DNA from: GH45 sp046704385
Lineage (GTDB): Bacteria > Bacteroidota > Bacteroidia > Bacteroidales > SZUA-534
Length of the DNA: 9,309 nucleotides
Reading direction: 5' to 3'
NCBI GenBank assembly: GCA_046704385.1
Contig: JBJKSB010000058.1
Span: 1 to 9,309, forward strand
Below the pieces are notes generated by a model. It had not been told where the DNA came from. It searched no databases and was given only the letters and a program-made list of their open reading frames with translations. The position numbers were made by a program, and so were the translations under genes. This document shows, one piece after another, positions 1 through 6,167 of this stretch (positions within the stretch are counted from its first letter, which is position 1; each line of letters begins with the position of its first letter).

Positions 1-77
1 CAGATTTTAGTATCTTCATGTCGGTATTGTTTAGTAACACCAATTTAGGTGAAAATACCGTGGCTGTAAAACTTTAA
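1..77 (+). CDS. C-terminal end of an unidentified protein (5' truncated)
   Basis: The frame with codons starting at base 3 is open from the window edge to a TAA at 75-77 and gives 24 residues ending in SNTNLGENTVAVKL. The other two plus frames stop at 8-10 and 46-48. The main support that this is a real gene end is the strong hairpin plus T-run at 63-101, which is oriented for plus-strand transcription and overlaps the stop codon. The tail has alternating polar and hydrophobic residues, as a final beta strand would have, but it is too short to name a family. It could be the end of an outer-membrane or secreted beta-rich protein; that is a guess. The body of the gene lies left of the window. 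Confidence 0.55.
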   Translation, partial: DFSIFMSVLFSNTNLGENTVAVKL

Positions 78-101
78 TAATTAAAGTTTTACAGCTTTTT
101 T
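63..101 (+). terminator. Rho-independent terminator overlapping a stop codon
   Basis: A perfect 15-bp inverted repeat (GCTGTAAAACTTTAA at 63-77, its complement at 81-95) flanks a 3-nt loop TAA and is followed directly by six T residues (96-101). This is the standard intrinsic terminator form for transcription from left to right. The left arm contains the last four codons and the TAA stop of the upstream partial gene, so the same bases serve as coding sequence and as the terminator arm. On the minus strand there is no T-run after the stem, so it should not terminate the glycosyltransferase transcript efficiently. Confidence 0.9.
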
Positions 102-167
102 CAACAATAACTTACGGATATGAGGTCCAAGTCGTGCCACAAATCACAGTTTAGTACAACAGAATAA

Positions 168-216
168 CCCGACTGGAGACTGAGAACTGGAGACTGCCGA
201 CTGAGAACTGCCGACT
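168..216 (+). repeat. Heptad repeat array 1 (NNNNACT x7), at glycosyltransferase 3' end
   Basis: Seven consecutive 7-bp units all end in ACT in fixed phase: cccgact, ggagact, gagaact, ggagact, gccgact, gagaact, gccgact. Units recur (ggagact twice, gagaact twice, gccgact twice). The array ends 7 bp before the TGA stop (complement of 224-226) of the minus-strand glycosyltransferase, so in that mRNA it would be the first part of the 3' untranslated region and read AGTNNNN. No coding frame explains it, because a 7-bp period shifts frame every unit. Confidence 0.9.
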
Positions 217-223
217 GTACTCC

Positions 224-1324
224 TCACTTCCTTGATCCCGGAATCGACAATACACTAACCAGCACATAAAATCCATAAAAAACCTGGAAAACAGGAAGTA
301 TGGGTAGTATCTTTTTAAGGTTAAAAAATTCCGAAACCTGTCTTAAGAAAATAAAATCAACCAGGGTTTTTAAGATAAACATAAAAAGTACCGGCTTCCA
401 AAACTCAGTGTTAAAACTGAGGCCCACCAGTCCAATAACCCACAAAAACGAAGCTGTAAAAACAACAAACGCTGTGAACTTAGTGTCACCATCATCATAA
501 CCCGGCGCTTTTGAAAGCCATCGGCGGCGTTGTTTCATAAATTGATGCCAGCTCTCTTGTGAAGAAGTACTCACAATGGCTTCTTCTGATTTTAAGAAAT
601 GTATTTTATCGGAATCCCGAATTTTCATTTGATGCAACAAAAACACATCATCGCCCGATTGATATTCAATATTTAAAGGATCGTCAAACTGATTGAATAT
701 TTCTTTATCAAAAGCCAGGTTGGCCCCGTTGCACATGATGGCATGATTTATCCCAATGGCCCCGGCTCCACTTGCCACTAAACTGACAAATTCCATTTGC
801 TGAAACTGCTGGAAAAAGGATAAGCCCGTTTCAAGCACCACCGGACCCACAATTAAATTAGGTTTAAATATTTCATAATATTCCACCATGCTGGCCAACC
901 AAAATTCAGGGTGGCGGCAGTCTGCATCAGTGGTTACTATTAATTGTCCCAACGCCTGCTGTACCCCGAGCATCAATGCGCGTTTCTTTCCTTTGTTTTC
1001 GTTAAACAGGTAACTAACCCTTTGGTATTTTGCCGCAAAATCTTTGGCAATTTCCTTTGACTGATCTGTCGACTGATCATCAATCAACAGGATTTCATAA
1101 TCCGTAGTCTGAATAGCTTGATTTAATAGTCCCCGGACGCACTGCTCAAGATTCTTGGCTTCATTATAAAAAGGAACCAGAACCGTAACTTTTGTATGAT
1201 AAGTTTTTTGCTGGCGATGAAAAACCCCGATACTCCTCCAGCCATTTAAAAACCAAACAATTAAAGCGGTATACAAAACACCGGCAACCACACAAAACGA
1301 CCAGTACCAGGCAAAAAGGTTCAT
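224..1324 (-). CDS. Family 2 glycosyltransferase, membrane-anchored
   Basis: This 366-residue protein should transfer a sugar from a nucleotide-activated donor onto a growing glycan at the cytoplasmic face of the inner membrane; the acceptor cannot be read from the sequence. One hydrophobic segment (about 8-27) precedes the GT-A catalytic domain (about 45-270). The domain has the GT2 hallmarks in order: VPFYNE (50-55), IDD (81-83), the DxD motif as DAD (133-135), CNGANLAF (198-205), a GDD acidic motif (224-226) supplying the likely catalytic base, and QRRRW (265-269), the QxxRW motif of processive and cellulose-synthase-like GT2 enzymes. Three further hydrophobic segments follow at about 282-303, 309-328 and 338-360, giving roughly four membrane spans. 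The start is the only upstream ATG, 17 bp after a perfect TACATTTG box. It is a single-gene unit whose 3' end meets heptad array 1. Length and motifs are complete. Family assignment is firm; substrate is unknown. Confidence 0.9.
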   Translation of the reverse strand: MNLFAWYWSFCVVAGVLYTALIVWFLNGWRSIGVFHRQQKTYHTKVTVLVPFYNEAKNLEQCVRGLLNQAIQTTDYEILLIDDQSTDQSKEIAKDFAAKYQRVSYLFNENKGKKRALMLGVQQALGQLIVTTDADCRHPEFWLASMVEYYEIFKPNLIVGPVVLETGLSFFQQFQQMEFVSLVASGAGAIGINHAIMCNGANLAFDKEIFNQFDDPLNIEYQSGDDVFLLHQMKIRDSDKIHFLKSEEAIVSTSSQESWHQFMKQRRRWLSKAPGYDDGDTKFTAFVVFTASFLWVIGLVGLSFNTEFWKPVLFMFILKTLVDFIFLRQVSEFFNLKKILPILPVFQVFYGFYVLVSVLSIPGSRK

Positions 1325-1341
1325 TTGTTTCAGATTTAACT

Positions 1342-1349
1342 CAAATGTA
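1342..1349 (-). promoter_or_regulatory. -7 box (TACATTTG) for the glycosyltransferase gene
   Basis: The minus strand reads TACATTTG here, a perfect match to the Bacteroidota -7 consensus TAnnTTTG, 17 bp before the ATG at 1324. I see no good TTTG-type -33 element at the usual spacing, so the call rests on the -7 match and its position. Confidence 0.5.
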
Positions 1350-1395
1350 GTGCTTTTTGGGAAAACTATTACTTAAGTTATACCTTCCGGATTTG

Positions 1396-1423
1396 AGTCC
1401 TCAGTCTTCAGTCGACAGTAGAT
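1396..1423 (-). repeat. Heptad repeat array 2a (inverted orientation)
   Basis: Four 7-bp units start with AGT on the plus strand (agtcctc, agtcttc, agtcgac, agtagat), so they read NNNNACT on the minus strand. This is the only array in the window in this orientation. It lies 82 bp from array 2b, and bases 1396-1414 are the exact reverse complement of 1521-1539. It also lies upstream of the glycosyltransferase promoter, about 47 bp from the -7 box. Confidence 0.8.
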
Positions 1424-1504
1424 TAGATGCGGACCCTTGACCATTTGGTGACTTTTACTTTTTATGTTTTCCTGGAAAATATAATACCAGAACACATAGA
1501 ATCT

Positions 1505-1553
1505 GAAGACTGCTGACTGGCGACTGAAGACTGAGGACTGGCGACTGAGGACT
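1505..1553 (+). repeat. Heptad repeat array 2b (NNNNACT x7), abutting the pgl stop codon
   Basis: Seven strict units: gaagact, gctgact, ggcgact, gaagact, gaggact, ggcgact, gaggact. A degenerate eighth unit (agaatct) precedes them. The last two bases of the array are part of the complement of the pgl TAG stop (1552-1554), so the array starts inside the stop codon of the minus-strand gene. It can pair with array 2a across a 106-nt loop to give a 19-bp perfect stem at the 3' end of the zwf-pgl transcript. Confidence 0.9.
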
Positions 1554-2274
1554 ATAAAAAACTCCCCGCTTCCCTATCCAGGTACCATACCATTTTACCG
1601 GATACCGGATTAATATGTGCGGCCGGGTAATCTAAATACCCATCAATTCTGTTAAAAATAGTATTTACTTTTTCTGATTTACCTGAACCTGTAACCAGGA
1701 AAAAAATATATTGTGCATGATTAATAATATTTCCTGTCAGGGTTATTCTCTCCTGTTTGTTGTAGGGATTCATCGATTTTGAAACAATATCATCATCCTT
1801 CATTAAATAAAGCTGGTTAGGGAAAATTGAAGCGGTATGACCGTCGTCGCCCATTCCCAGTAAAACTATATTAAACTGTGGAATTCCACCCACAAAAGGC
1901 ACATTGGCAAAAATATCGTCACTGTATCGCATAACCTCTTGTTCAATAACCTCTTCACCCCTGATACGATGAATATTTTCCTGAGGAATCGAAATATTTT
2001 CGAAAAGCACCCTTTTGGTGTTCCCATAATTGCTTTCATGACTCAATGGAGAAACACAACGTTCATCAACCCAATAAAAATGAATTTTCCTCCATTCAAT
2101 CCGTGAACCATATTCCGATGCAATGATATCAAACAAAATATATGGCGTTGTCCCACCTGAAACAGCCATACTAATTTTATCCTCCTTTATCCCGGCAATA
2201 ATGCCATAAAGTTCTTCTGCCAAGGCTTTGGCAGTTTCATATTTATCAGAAAATATTTTGTAGTGCATTGCCAT
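1552..2274 (-). CDS. pgl: 6-phosphogluconolactonase
   Basis: This cytoplasmic enzyme hydrolyses 6-phosphoglucono-1,5-lactone to 6-phosphogluconate, the second step of the oxidative pentose phosphate pathway. The 240-residue protein is the normal length for the DevB/SOL-type family, related to glucosamine-6-phosphate isomerases. Visible family motifs are SGGTTP (39-44, phosphate-binding loop), WVDER (68-72), SNY (81-83), the LLGMGDDGHTASIFP block (138-152) with the catalytic-site acidic and His residues, ERITLT (175-180) and TGSGKSEK (195-202). The first ATG (2274) is used here; an in-frame ATG two codons later (2268) would serve equally. It lies 123 bp downstream of zwf on the same strand with no convincing terminator or promoter between them, so co-transcription from the zwf promoter is likely. 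The NagB-like alternative is less likely given the VDER and GDDGHTAS blocks and the zwf neighbour. Confidence 0.95.
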   Translation of the reverse strand: MAMHYKIFSDKYETAKALAEELYGIIAGIKEDKISMAVSGGTTPYILFDIIASEYGSRIEWRKIHFYWVDERCVSPLSHESNYGNTKRVLFENISIPQENIHRIRGEEVIEQEVMRYSDDIFANVPFVGGIPQFNIVLLGMGDDGHTASIFPNQLYLMKDDDIVSKSMNPYNKQERITLTGNIINHAQYIFFLVTGSGKSEKVNTIFNRIDGYLDYPAAHINPVSGKMVWYLDREAGSFL

Positions 2275-2397
2275 TTACAAAATGATTTTTTAATAATTCT
2301 AAAAAACCGGGTTAAGGTTAATTATTTAAATTCACTTTCCACCTAAAGGTAAACTTCAAATATTATGCAAAAATCTTCTTTTTTGGTATCAATAATT

Positions 2398-3909
2398 CTA
2401 AAGCTCACAATATTCACCGTCATTACTCAGATTTTTACAAGGATACCGCCATGTAATTTCAGGCTCATCAATAAGCGAATCGGCATGTTCAGGTCCCCAT
2501 GTACCCACCGGGTATCCATAAACCGGTATTTTTGGATTATTTTTCCATGCATTTATTATGGGCTGAACAAATGCCCAGGCCTCTTCTACCGCATCGCCAC
2601 GAATATACAAAGTTGAATCACCCATCATGCAATCCAGTAGCAATCTTTCATAAGCTTCGGGCAACGTACCTTCATGCAAATCGGAGTAATGAAAATCCAT
2701 ATTTGCTGTTTTTGCTTTAAAACCGGCACCCGGAACTTTCATACTAAATTTAAACAACAGACCTTCATCAGGCTGAACACGCATTACCAGCTGGTTATGT
2801 GAATTAATTTGCTGATCGTCGTGACTAAAAATATGATGCGGCGATTTGTGAAAATGTATAACCACCTCTGTTACCCTGGTAGGTAAACGTTTTCCGGTCC
2901 GTATGTAGAATGGCACCCCTTTCCAGCGCCAGTTATCGATAAAAAATTTCATGGCAAGGTACGATTCTGTTCTGCTATGCTTCGGAACTCCTTTTTCCTC
3001 ACGGTATCCCGGATGTTTTTCGTCCTTTACCGTCGAAGAAGTGTATTGACCACGGATTACATATTTCGGCACATCTTCTTCTTTTATGGGTCGTAACGAT
3101 TGAAAAACTTTCAGAACTTCATTTCGAATAGCCTGCGATTCGGCATGTATAGGTGGTTCCATTGCCACCAATCCCACAAGTTGAAGTAAATGATTCTGAA
3201 CCATATCGCGTAAAGCGCCTGACTGATCGTAATAACCGCCCCGGGTACCCACTCCCAAATCTTCAGCCGACGTAATTTCAATATGATGAATATAATTCCG
3301 ATTCCACAACGGCTCAAAAATACCATTGCCAAAACGGGTCACCAGCATATTCTGAACAGTTTCTTTTCCCAGGTAATGATCAATGCGATAAATCTGATCT
3401 TCATCAAAATAATTTAATAAATTATTATTTAGGTTTTTAGCCGATTCTAAATCTGTTCCAAAGGGTTTTTCCAGGATAATCCGTTTCCACGATTTGCCTT
3501 CAATATCTTTATTGATGGAAGCCTGGGTGAGTCCTTTGGCAATGGTCTCAAATAAAGTGGGCGGAGTCGATAAATAATAAATATAATTTTCAGGTATATT
3601 TTCCGGAATCCTGAGTTCATCCAGCTTTTTCTTTACCTGAGTATAAGCCCCCACTTCACTTGTGTTTATTCCCAGGTAATGCAATTTCGATAAAAAGCCC
3701 TGTATATCAACATCTTTTGCAATCCAGTTTTTAAAATTATCTCTGAATTCTTCATCCGTAAAAGCGGTTCTGCCTACTCCCAGTATTTCAAATTTATCAG
3801 GCAATAGGTTTTGATGATATAAACTAAATAATGCAGGCATCAGCTTCCTTCTGGTGAGGTCGCCCGATGCACCAAAAATTACTAATATATGTGATTCGGG
3901 TTTGTTCAT
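2398..3909 (-). CDS. zwf: Glucose-6-phosphate 1-dehydrogenase
   Basis: It oxidises glucose 6-phosphate to 6-phosphogluconolactone with reduction of NADP+ (or NAD+) in the cytoplasm, the entry step of the oxidative pentose phosphate pathway. The 503 residues match the usual family length (about 480-510). The N-terminal Rossmann domain carries the dinucleotide fingerprint GASGDLTRRK (13-22), then EKPFG (147-151) with the substrate-binding Lys148. The signature RIDHYLGKE spans 175-183, and His240 lies in DMVQNH (235-240). Asp177, His178 and His240 fall at the same numbers as in the Leuconostoc enzyme, where Asp177/His240 form the catalytic dyad and His178 binds phosphate. The C-terminal domain keeps FYIRTGKRLP. 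The ATG at 3909 lies 35 bp after a perfect TAAATTTG box. pgl follows on the same strand; gnd, often clustered with these genes in Bacteroidota, is not present here. No defects seen. Confidence 0.97.
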   Translation of the reverse strand: MNKPESHILVIFGASGDLTRRKLMPALFSLYHQNLLPDKFEILGVGRTAFTDEEFRDNFKNWIAKDVDIQGFLSKLHYLGINTSEVGAYTQVKKKLDELRIPENIPENYIYYLSTPPTLFETIAKGLTQASINKDIEGKSWKRIILEKPFGTDLESAKNLNNNLLNYFDEDQIYRIDHYLGKETVQNMLVTRFGNGIFEPLWNRNYIHHIEITSAEDLGVGTRGGYYDQSGALRDMVQNHLLQLVGLVAMEPPIHAESQAIRNEVLKVFQSLRPIKEEDVPKYVIRGQYTSSTVKDEKHPGYREEKGVPKHSRTESYLAMKFFIDNWRWKGVPFYIRTGKRLPTRVTEVVIHFHKSPHHIFSHDDQQINSHNQLVMRVQPDEGLLFKFSMKVPGAGFKAKTANMDFHYSDLHEGTLPEAYERLLLDCMMGDSTLYIRGDAVEEAWAFVQPIINAWKNNPKIPVYGYPVGTWGPEHADSLIDEPEITWRYPCKNLSNDGEYCEL

Positions 3910-3944
3910 GTTAATCTATATTATTGATAATTAAAATCTATCTG

Positions 3945-3952
3945 CAAATTTA
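3945..3952 (-). promoter_or_regulatory. -7 box (TAAATTTG) for zwf-pgl
   Basis: The minus strand reads TAAATTTG, a perfect TAnnTTTG match, 35 bp before the zwf ATG. No clear -33 TTTG is seen at normal spacing. A 12-bp palindrome (3982-3993) lies 29 bp upstream of it. Confidence 0.5.
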
Positions 3953-3981
3953 GTCAATGTAACGGTTTAAGGGTTAATAAG

Positions 3982-3993
3982 TTTATCGATAAA
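3982..3993. promoter_or_regulatory. 12-bp palindrome in the zwf/TPR divergent promoter region
   Basis: TTTATCGATAAA is a perfect 12-bp palindrome in the 177 bp between the divergent zwf and TPR genes. Its position upstream of the zwf -7 box would suit a dimeric regulator, but its core is AT-rich and one such palindrome could arise by chance. Operator function is an inference only. Confidence 0.25.
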
Positions 3994-4033
3994 GGTATAG
4001 AAATAAATTATAGCATTTTTTATAGCCTTTTTT

Positions 4034-4060
4034 TTTGTGCAAAAAAAACCTGTATTTTTA
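4034..4060 (+). promoter_or_regulatory. Possible promoter of the TPR gene
   Basis: TTTG at 4034-4037 and TATTTTTA at 4053-4060 (seven of eight matches to TAnnTTTG) are separated by 15 bp, shorter than the usual Bacteroidota spacing. The box ends 26 bp before the ATG. The surrounding DNA is very AT-rich: two tandem copies of a 12-bp unit (TATAGCMTTTTT, 4009-4032), nine Ts (4028-4036), GTGC, then eight As (4041-4048). The T9-GTGC-A8 run could also form a small hairpin. Confidence 0.3.
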
Positions 4061-4086
4061 AACGATTTAAAAATTTAGATACGGGT

Positions 4087-6081
4087 ATGAAATTGATACG
4101 AAAAATTCTGGGGTTAACCATTTTTCTCATATGCTCTGTTACTTCGATGGCGCAATTCGACATTCAGCATTACTTAATTGAAGGACACCGCGATTTGATG
4201 AAATCGGATTATGCCTCAGCTATCCAGCGTTTCAATACCATCATTCAAATAAAACCCGAAGTACTTGAAGCCTATTATTTCAGAGGATTTGCCAAATATT
4301 CACTTAGTGATTACCAGGGGGCTTTTGTCGATTTCAACAAAGTAATTGAACTGAATCCCTATTTTTCAGAAGGATACCGTTTCAGGGGAATTACCAAAGC
4401 TGCCATGCAGGATTACCAGGATGCTCTGGAAGATTTTCATAAGGCTATTGAACTTGACTTAAGCAGTGCCGATAATTATGTAAGCCGGGGGTTTACCTAT
4501 CTGATGATAAAAGAATATGACAAAGCCATTGCGGATTTCGATGAGGCACTAAAAATACAAAAAGACCTTCCATATGCATACTTGCACCGGGGTTATGCCA
4601 AAATGAGCAAAGGTGATTACGATGGGGCCATTAAAGATTTTAGCGAAGGAATAAAACTTAATCCCTACAATCCCGATGGATTTGCCCGTCGTGCCATTGC
4701 ATTGTCACAAAAAGAGGAATATGCTGATGCATTAACCGACCTCGACCGCGCCATTAAAATGGATGACAGTAATACACTATATTATTTTCAACGTGCAATA
4801 ATCCGGTATCATGCTAAAAACCTGGATGGTACCATGGAAGATTATAATAAAGTACTGGAACTTGACCCAGAAAATGCCCTGACCTATTTTAACCGGGCCA
4901 TCCTGAAATCGGAATTGGGCGACACCGATGGTGCTATCGCTGATTACACCAAAGCTTCGGAATATAACCCGGGTAATATACTGCCATATTTTAATCGCGG
5001 AGGAGTAAAATACGACAAAGGTGATTATTACGGGGCTATACAGGATTGGAGCCAGGCTATTGAGATTTTCCCCGATTTCGCCAAGGCATACCAGGCCCGA
5101 TCATCCGCAAGATTCCAGGTTGGAGATGTTGCCGGAGCTTTAGAAGATAAAGATACTGCAAAGAAAAAAATTGAAGAATACCAGTCAAAAACAGGAAACG
5201 ATACTACTATGGCCGAATTTATGGACACCAGTTATAATTTCCACAAAATTATTGAATTCGATTCGGATTTTTATCGAGCCAACATGGACGATGGACAAAT
5301 CCAGAATCGCCGTATAGTAATCGATTTAAAACCTATTTTATTAATTACCTGTAAACAGGACGAACTAAAGCCACTTAAAATAGCATTTTACCTGGAAAGT
5401 CTGCAAAAACTTAATTCCAATAATCCCTTGCATACTGAATTCACCGTATCAACGGAATTATCAAAAATGGATGTCGACAGTGTAAGAGCTTTACTTAACC
5501 TGACTGAACAGGAAAAACTTAATTTATCGTACGATACCTACCTGTATTTTTATCAGGGACTGCTAAATAGTATGATCCAGAATTTTAACCAATCGTTAAA
5601 AGCCTATACAACGGCCATTGCCCTGAATCCCGATTTTGACCTGGCTTATTTTAACCGGGCCAATACGCGGTATTTAATGATTGACTACATTAATTCACTT
5701 GATGATTATTCGCAGGTATTAACTATTGACGGTAAAGCCACCACCCGTAAAGATGAAAAGAAACAAAACATGGAGTACCCCGATTACCAGGATGTAATTC
5801 AGGACCTGGATAAAGCCATTGAGTTAAATCCAAATTTTGCGTTTGCCTATTTTAACCGGGCCAATGTAAAATGTATGATGAAAGATTTTACAGGTGCTAT
5901 TGATGATTATACTAAAAGCATCCAGGTTAAACCAGAAATTCCTGAGGCCTACTTTAACCGGGGATTAACCCTGATTTATCTGCAGGATAATGAAAAAGGA
6001 TGCCTCGATATGAGTAAGGCTGGTGAGCTGGGTGTTCAGGATGCTTATCCGGTAATTAAAAAGTACTGTACTAAAGAGTAA
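4087..6081 (+). CDS. Secreted tetratricopeptide-repeat (TPR) protein
   Basis: This 664-residue protein probably acts as an exported protein-protein interaction scaffold; no catalytic motif is seen and the partners are unknown. Residues 1-23 form a signal peptide with a likely signal peptidase I site after SMA or Q23, and no lipobox. About ten TPR units of 33-34 residues run from 26 to about 360, with the usual G/A-Y pattern and DY..AI.DF..AI.L.P consensus. A non-TPR segment of about 110 residues follows (about 370-482; FDSDF at 391-395, IQNRR at 405-409). TPR units resume at 484-550, then a short charged linker (about 550-562), then units to about 652 and a KKYC-containing tail. The TPRs resemble each other strongly, with YFNR recurring at 267, 301, 521, 588 and 622. 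The gene is divergent from zwf and convergent with the beta-repeat gene. The start is the only ATG that includes the signal peptide. TPR class is firm; role unknown. Confidence 0.92.
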   Translation: MKLIRKILGLTIFLICSVTSMAQFDIQHYLIEGHRDLMKSDYASAIQRFNTIIQIKPEVLEAYYFRGFAKYSLSDYQGAFVDFNKVIELNPYFSEGYRFRGITKAAMQDYQDALEDFHKAIELDLSSADNYVSRGFTYLMIKEYDKAIADFDEALKIQKDLPYAYLHRGYAKMSKGDYDGAIKDFSEGIKLNPYNPDGFARRAIALSQKEEYADALTDLDRAIKMDDSNTLYYFQRAIIRYHAKNLDGTMEDYNKVLELDPENALTYFNRAILKSELGDTDGAIADYTKASEYNPGNILPYFNRGGVKYDKGDYYGAIQDWSQAIEIFPDFAKAYQARSSARFQVGDVAGALEDKDTAKKKIEEYQSKTGNDTTMAEFMDTSYNFHKIIEFDSDFYRANMDDGQIQNRRIVIDLKPILLITCKQDELKPLKIAFYLESLQKLNSNNPLHTEFTVSTELSKMDVDSVRALLNLTEQEKLNLSYDTYLYFYQGLLNSMIQNFNQSLKAYTTAIALNPDFDLAYFNRANTRYLMIDYINSLDDYSQVLTIDGKATTRKDEKKQNMEYPDYQDVIQDLDKAIELNPNFAFAYFNRANVKCMMKDFTGAIDDYTKSIQVKPEIPEAYFNRGLTLIYLQDNEKGCLDMSKAGELGVQDAYPVIKKYCTKE

Positions 6082-6119
6082 ATTCAGGATACAGGGTTAC
6101 CAGGTGCAAAGTTTAAGAT

Positions 6120-6167
6120 ATATACTTAAAACTATAGACTAATTCCTATAGACTGAGAACTGCCTGA
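6120..6167 (+). repeat. Heptad repeat array 3, between convergent genes and abutting a stop codon
   Basis: Seven phased 7-bp units: atatact, taaaact, atagact, aattcct, atagact, gagaact, gcctgat. Five end exactly in ACT. The array directly meets the TAA (complement of 6168-6170) of the minus-strand 359-residue gene and begins 38 bp after the TPR stop. The unit gagaact also occurs twice in array 1. The left part overlaps a weak AT-rich hairpin (AGTTTAAG at 6110-6117 with CTTAAA plus CT at 6125-6133, one bulge), which could contribute to termination of either convergent gene but lacks a G/C-rich stem. Confidence 0.75.

Noticed and set aside
102..167. Possible degenerate heptads left of array 1
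   Set aside because: A few AGT and CAG triplets occur but they do not keep a 7-bp phase.
300..500. Plus-strand frame opposite the glycosyltransferase
   Set aside because: It is antisense to the C-terminal membrane segments of a convincing gene and has low-complexity composition.
168..1553. The short periodic arrays as CRISPR
   Set aside because: The units are 7 bp with no 23-47 bp repeats or unique spacers, and no cas genes are present.
2295..2325. Small hairpin plus T-run between zwf and pgl (minus strand AACC...GGTTTTTT)
   Set aside because: The stem is only about 4 bp, too weak to call a terminator or attenuator. Co-transcription of zwf and pgl is more likely.
2292..2402. 12-bp direct repeat AATAATTCTAAA at 2292-2303 and 2391-2402
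   Set aside because: It is AT-rich and short. It flanks the zwf-pgl gap but nothing else suggests insertion or excision.
2365..3332. Short open frames on both strands within zwf (for example 2365-2616 plus, 2499-2720 plus, 3111-3332 minus)
   Set aside because: They overlap zwf, which has complete catalytic motifs; their translations show no domain or sensible composition.
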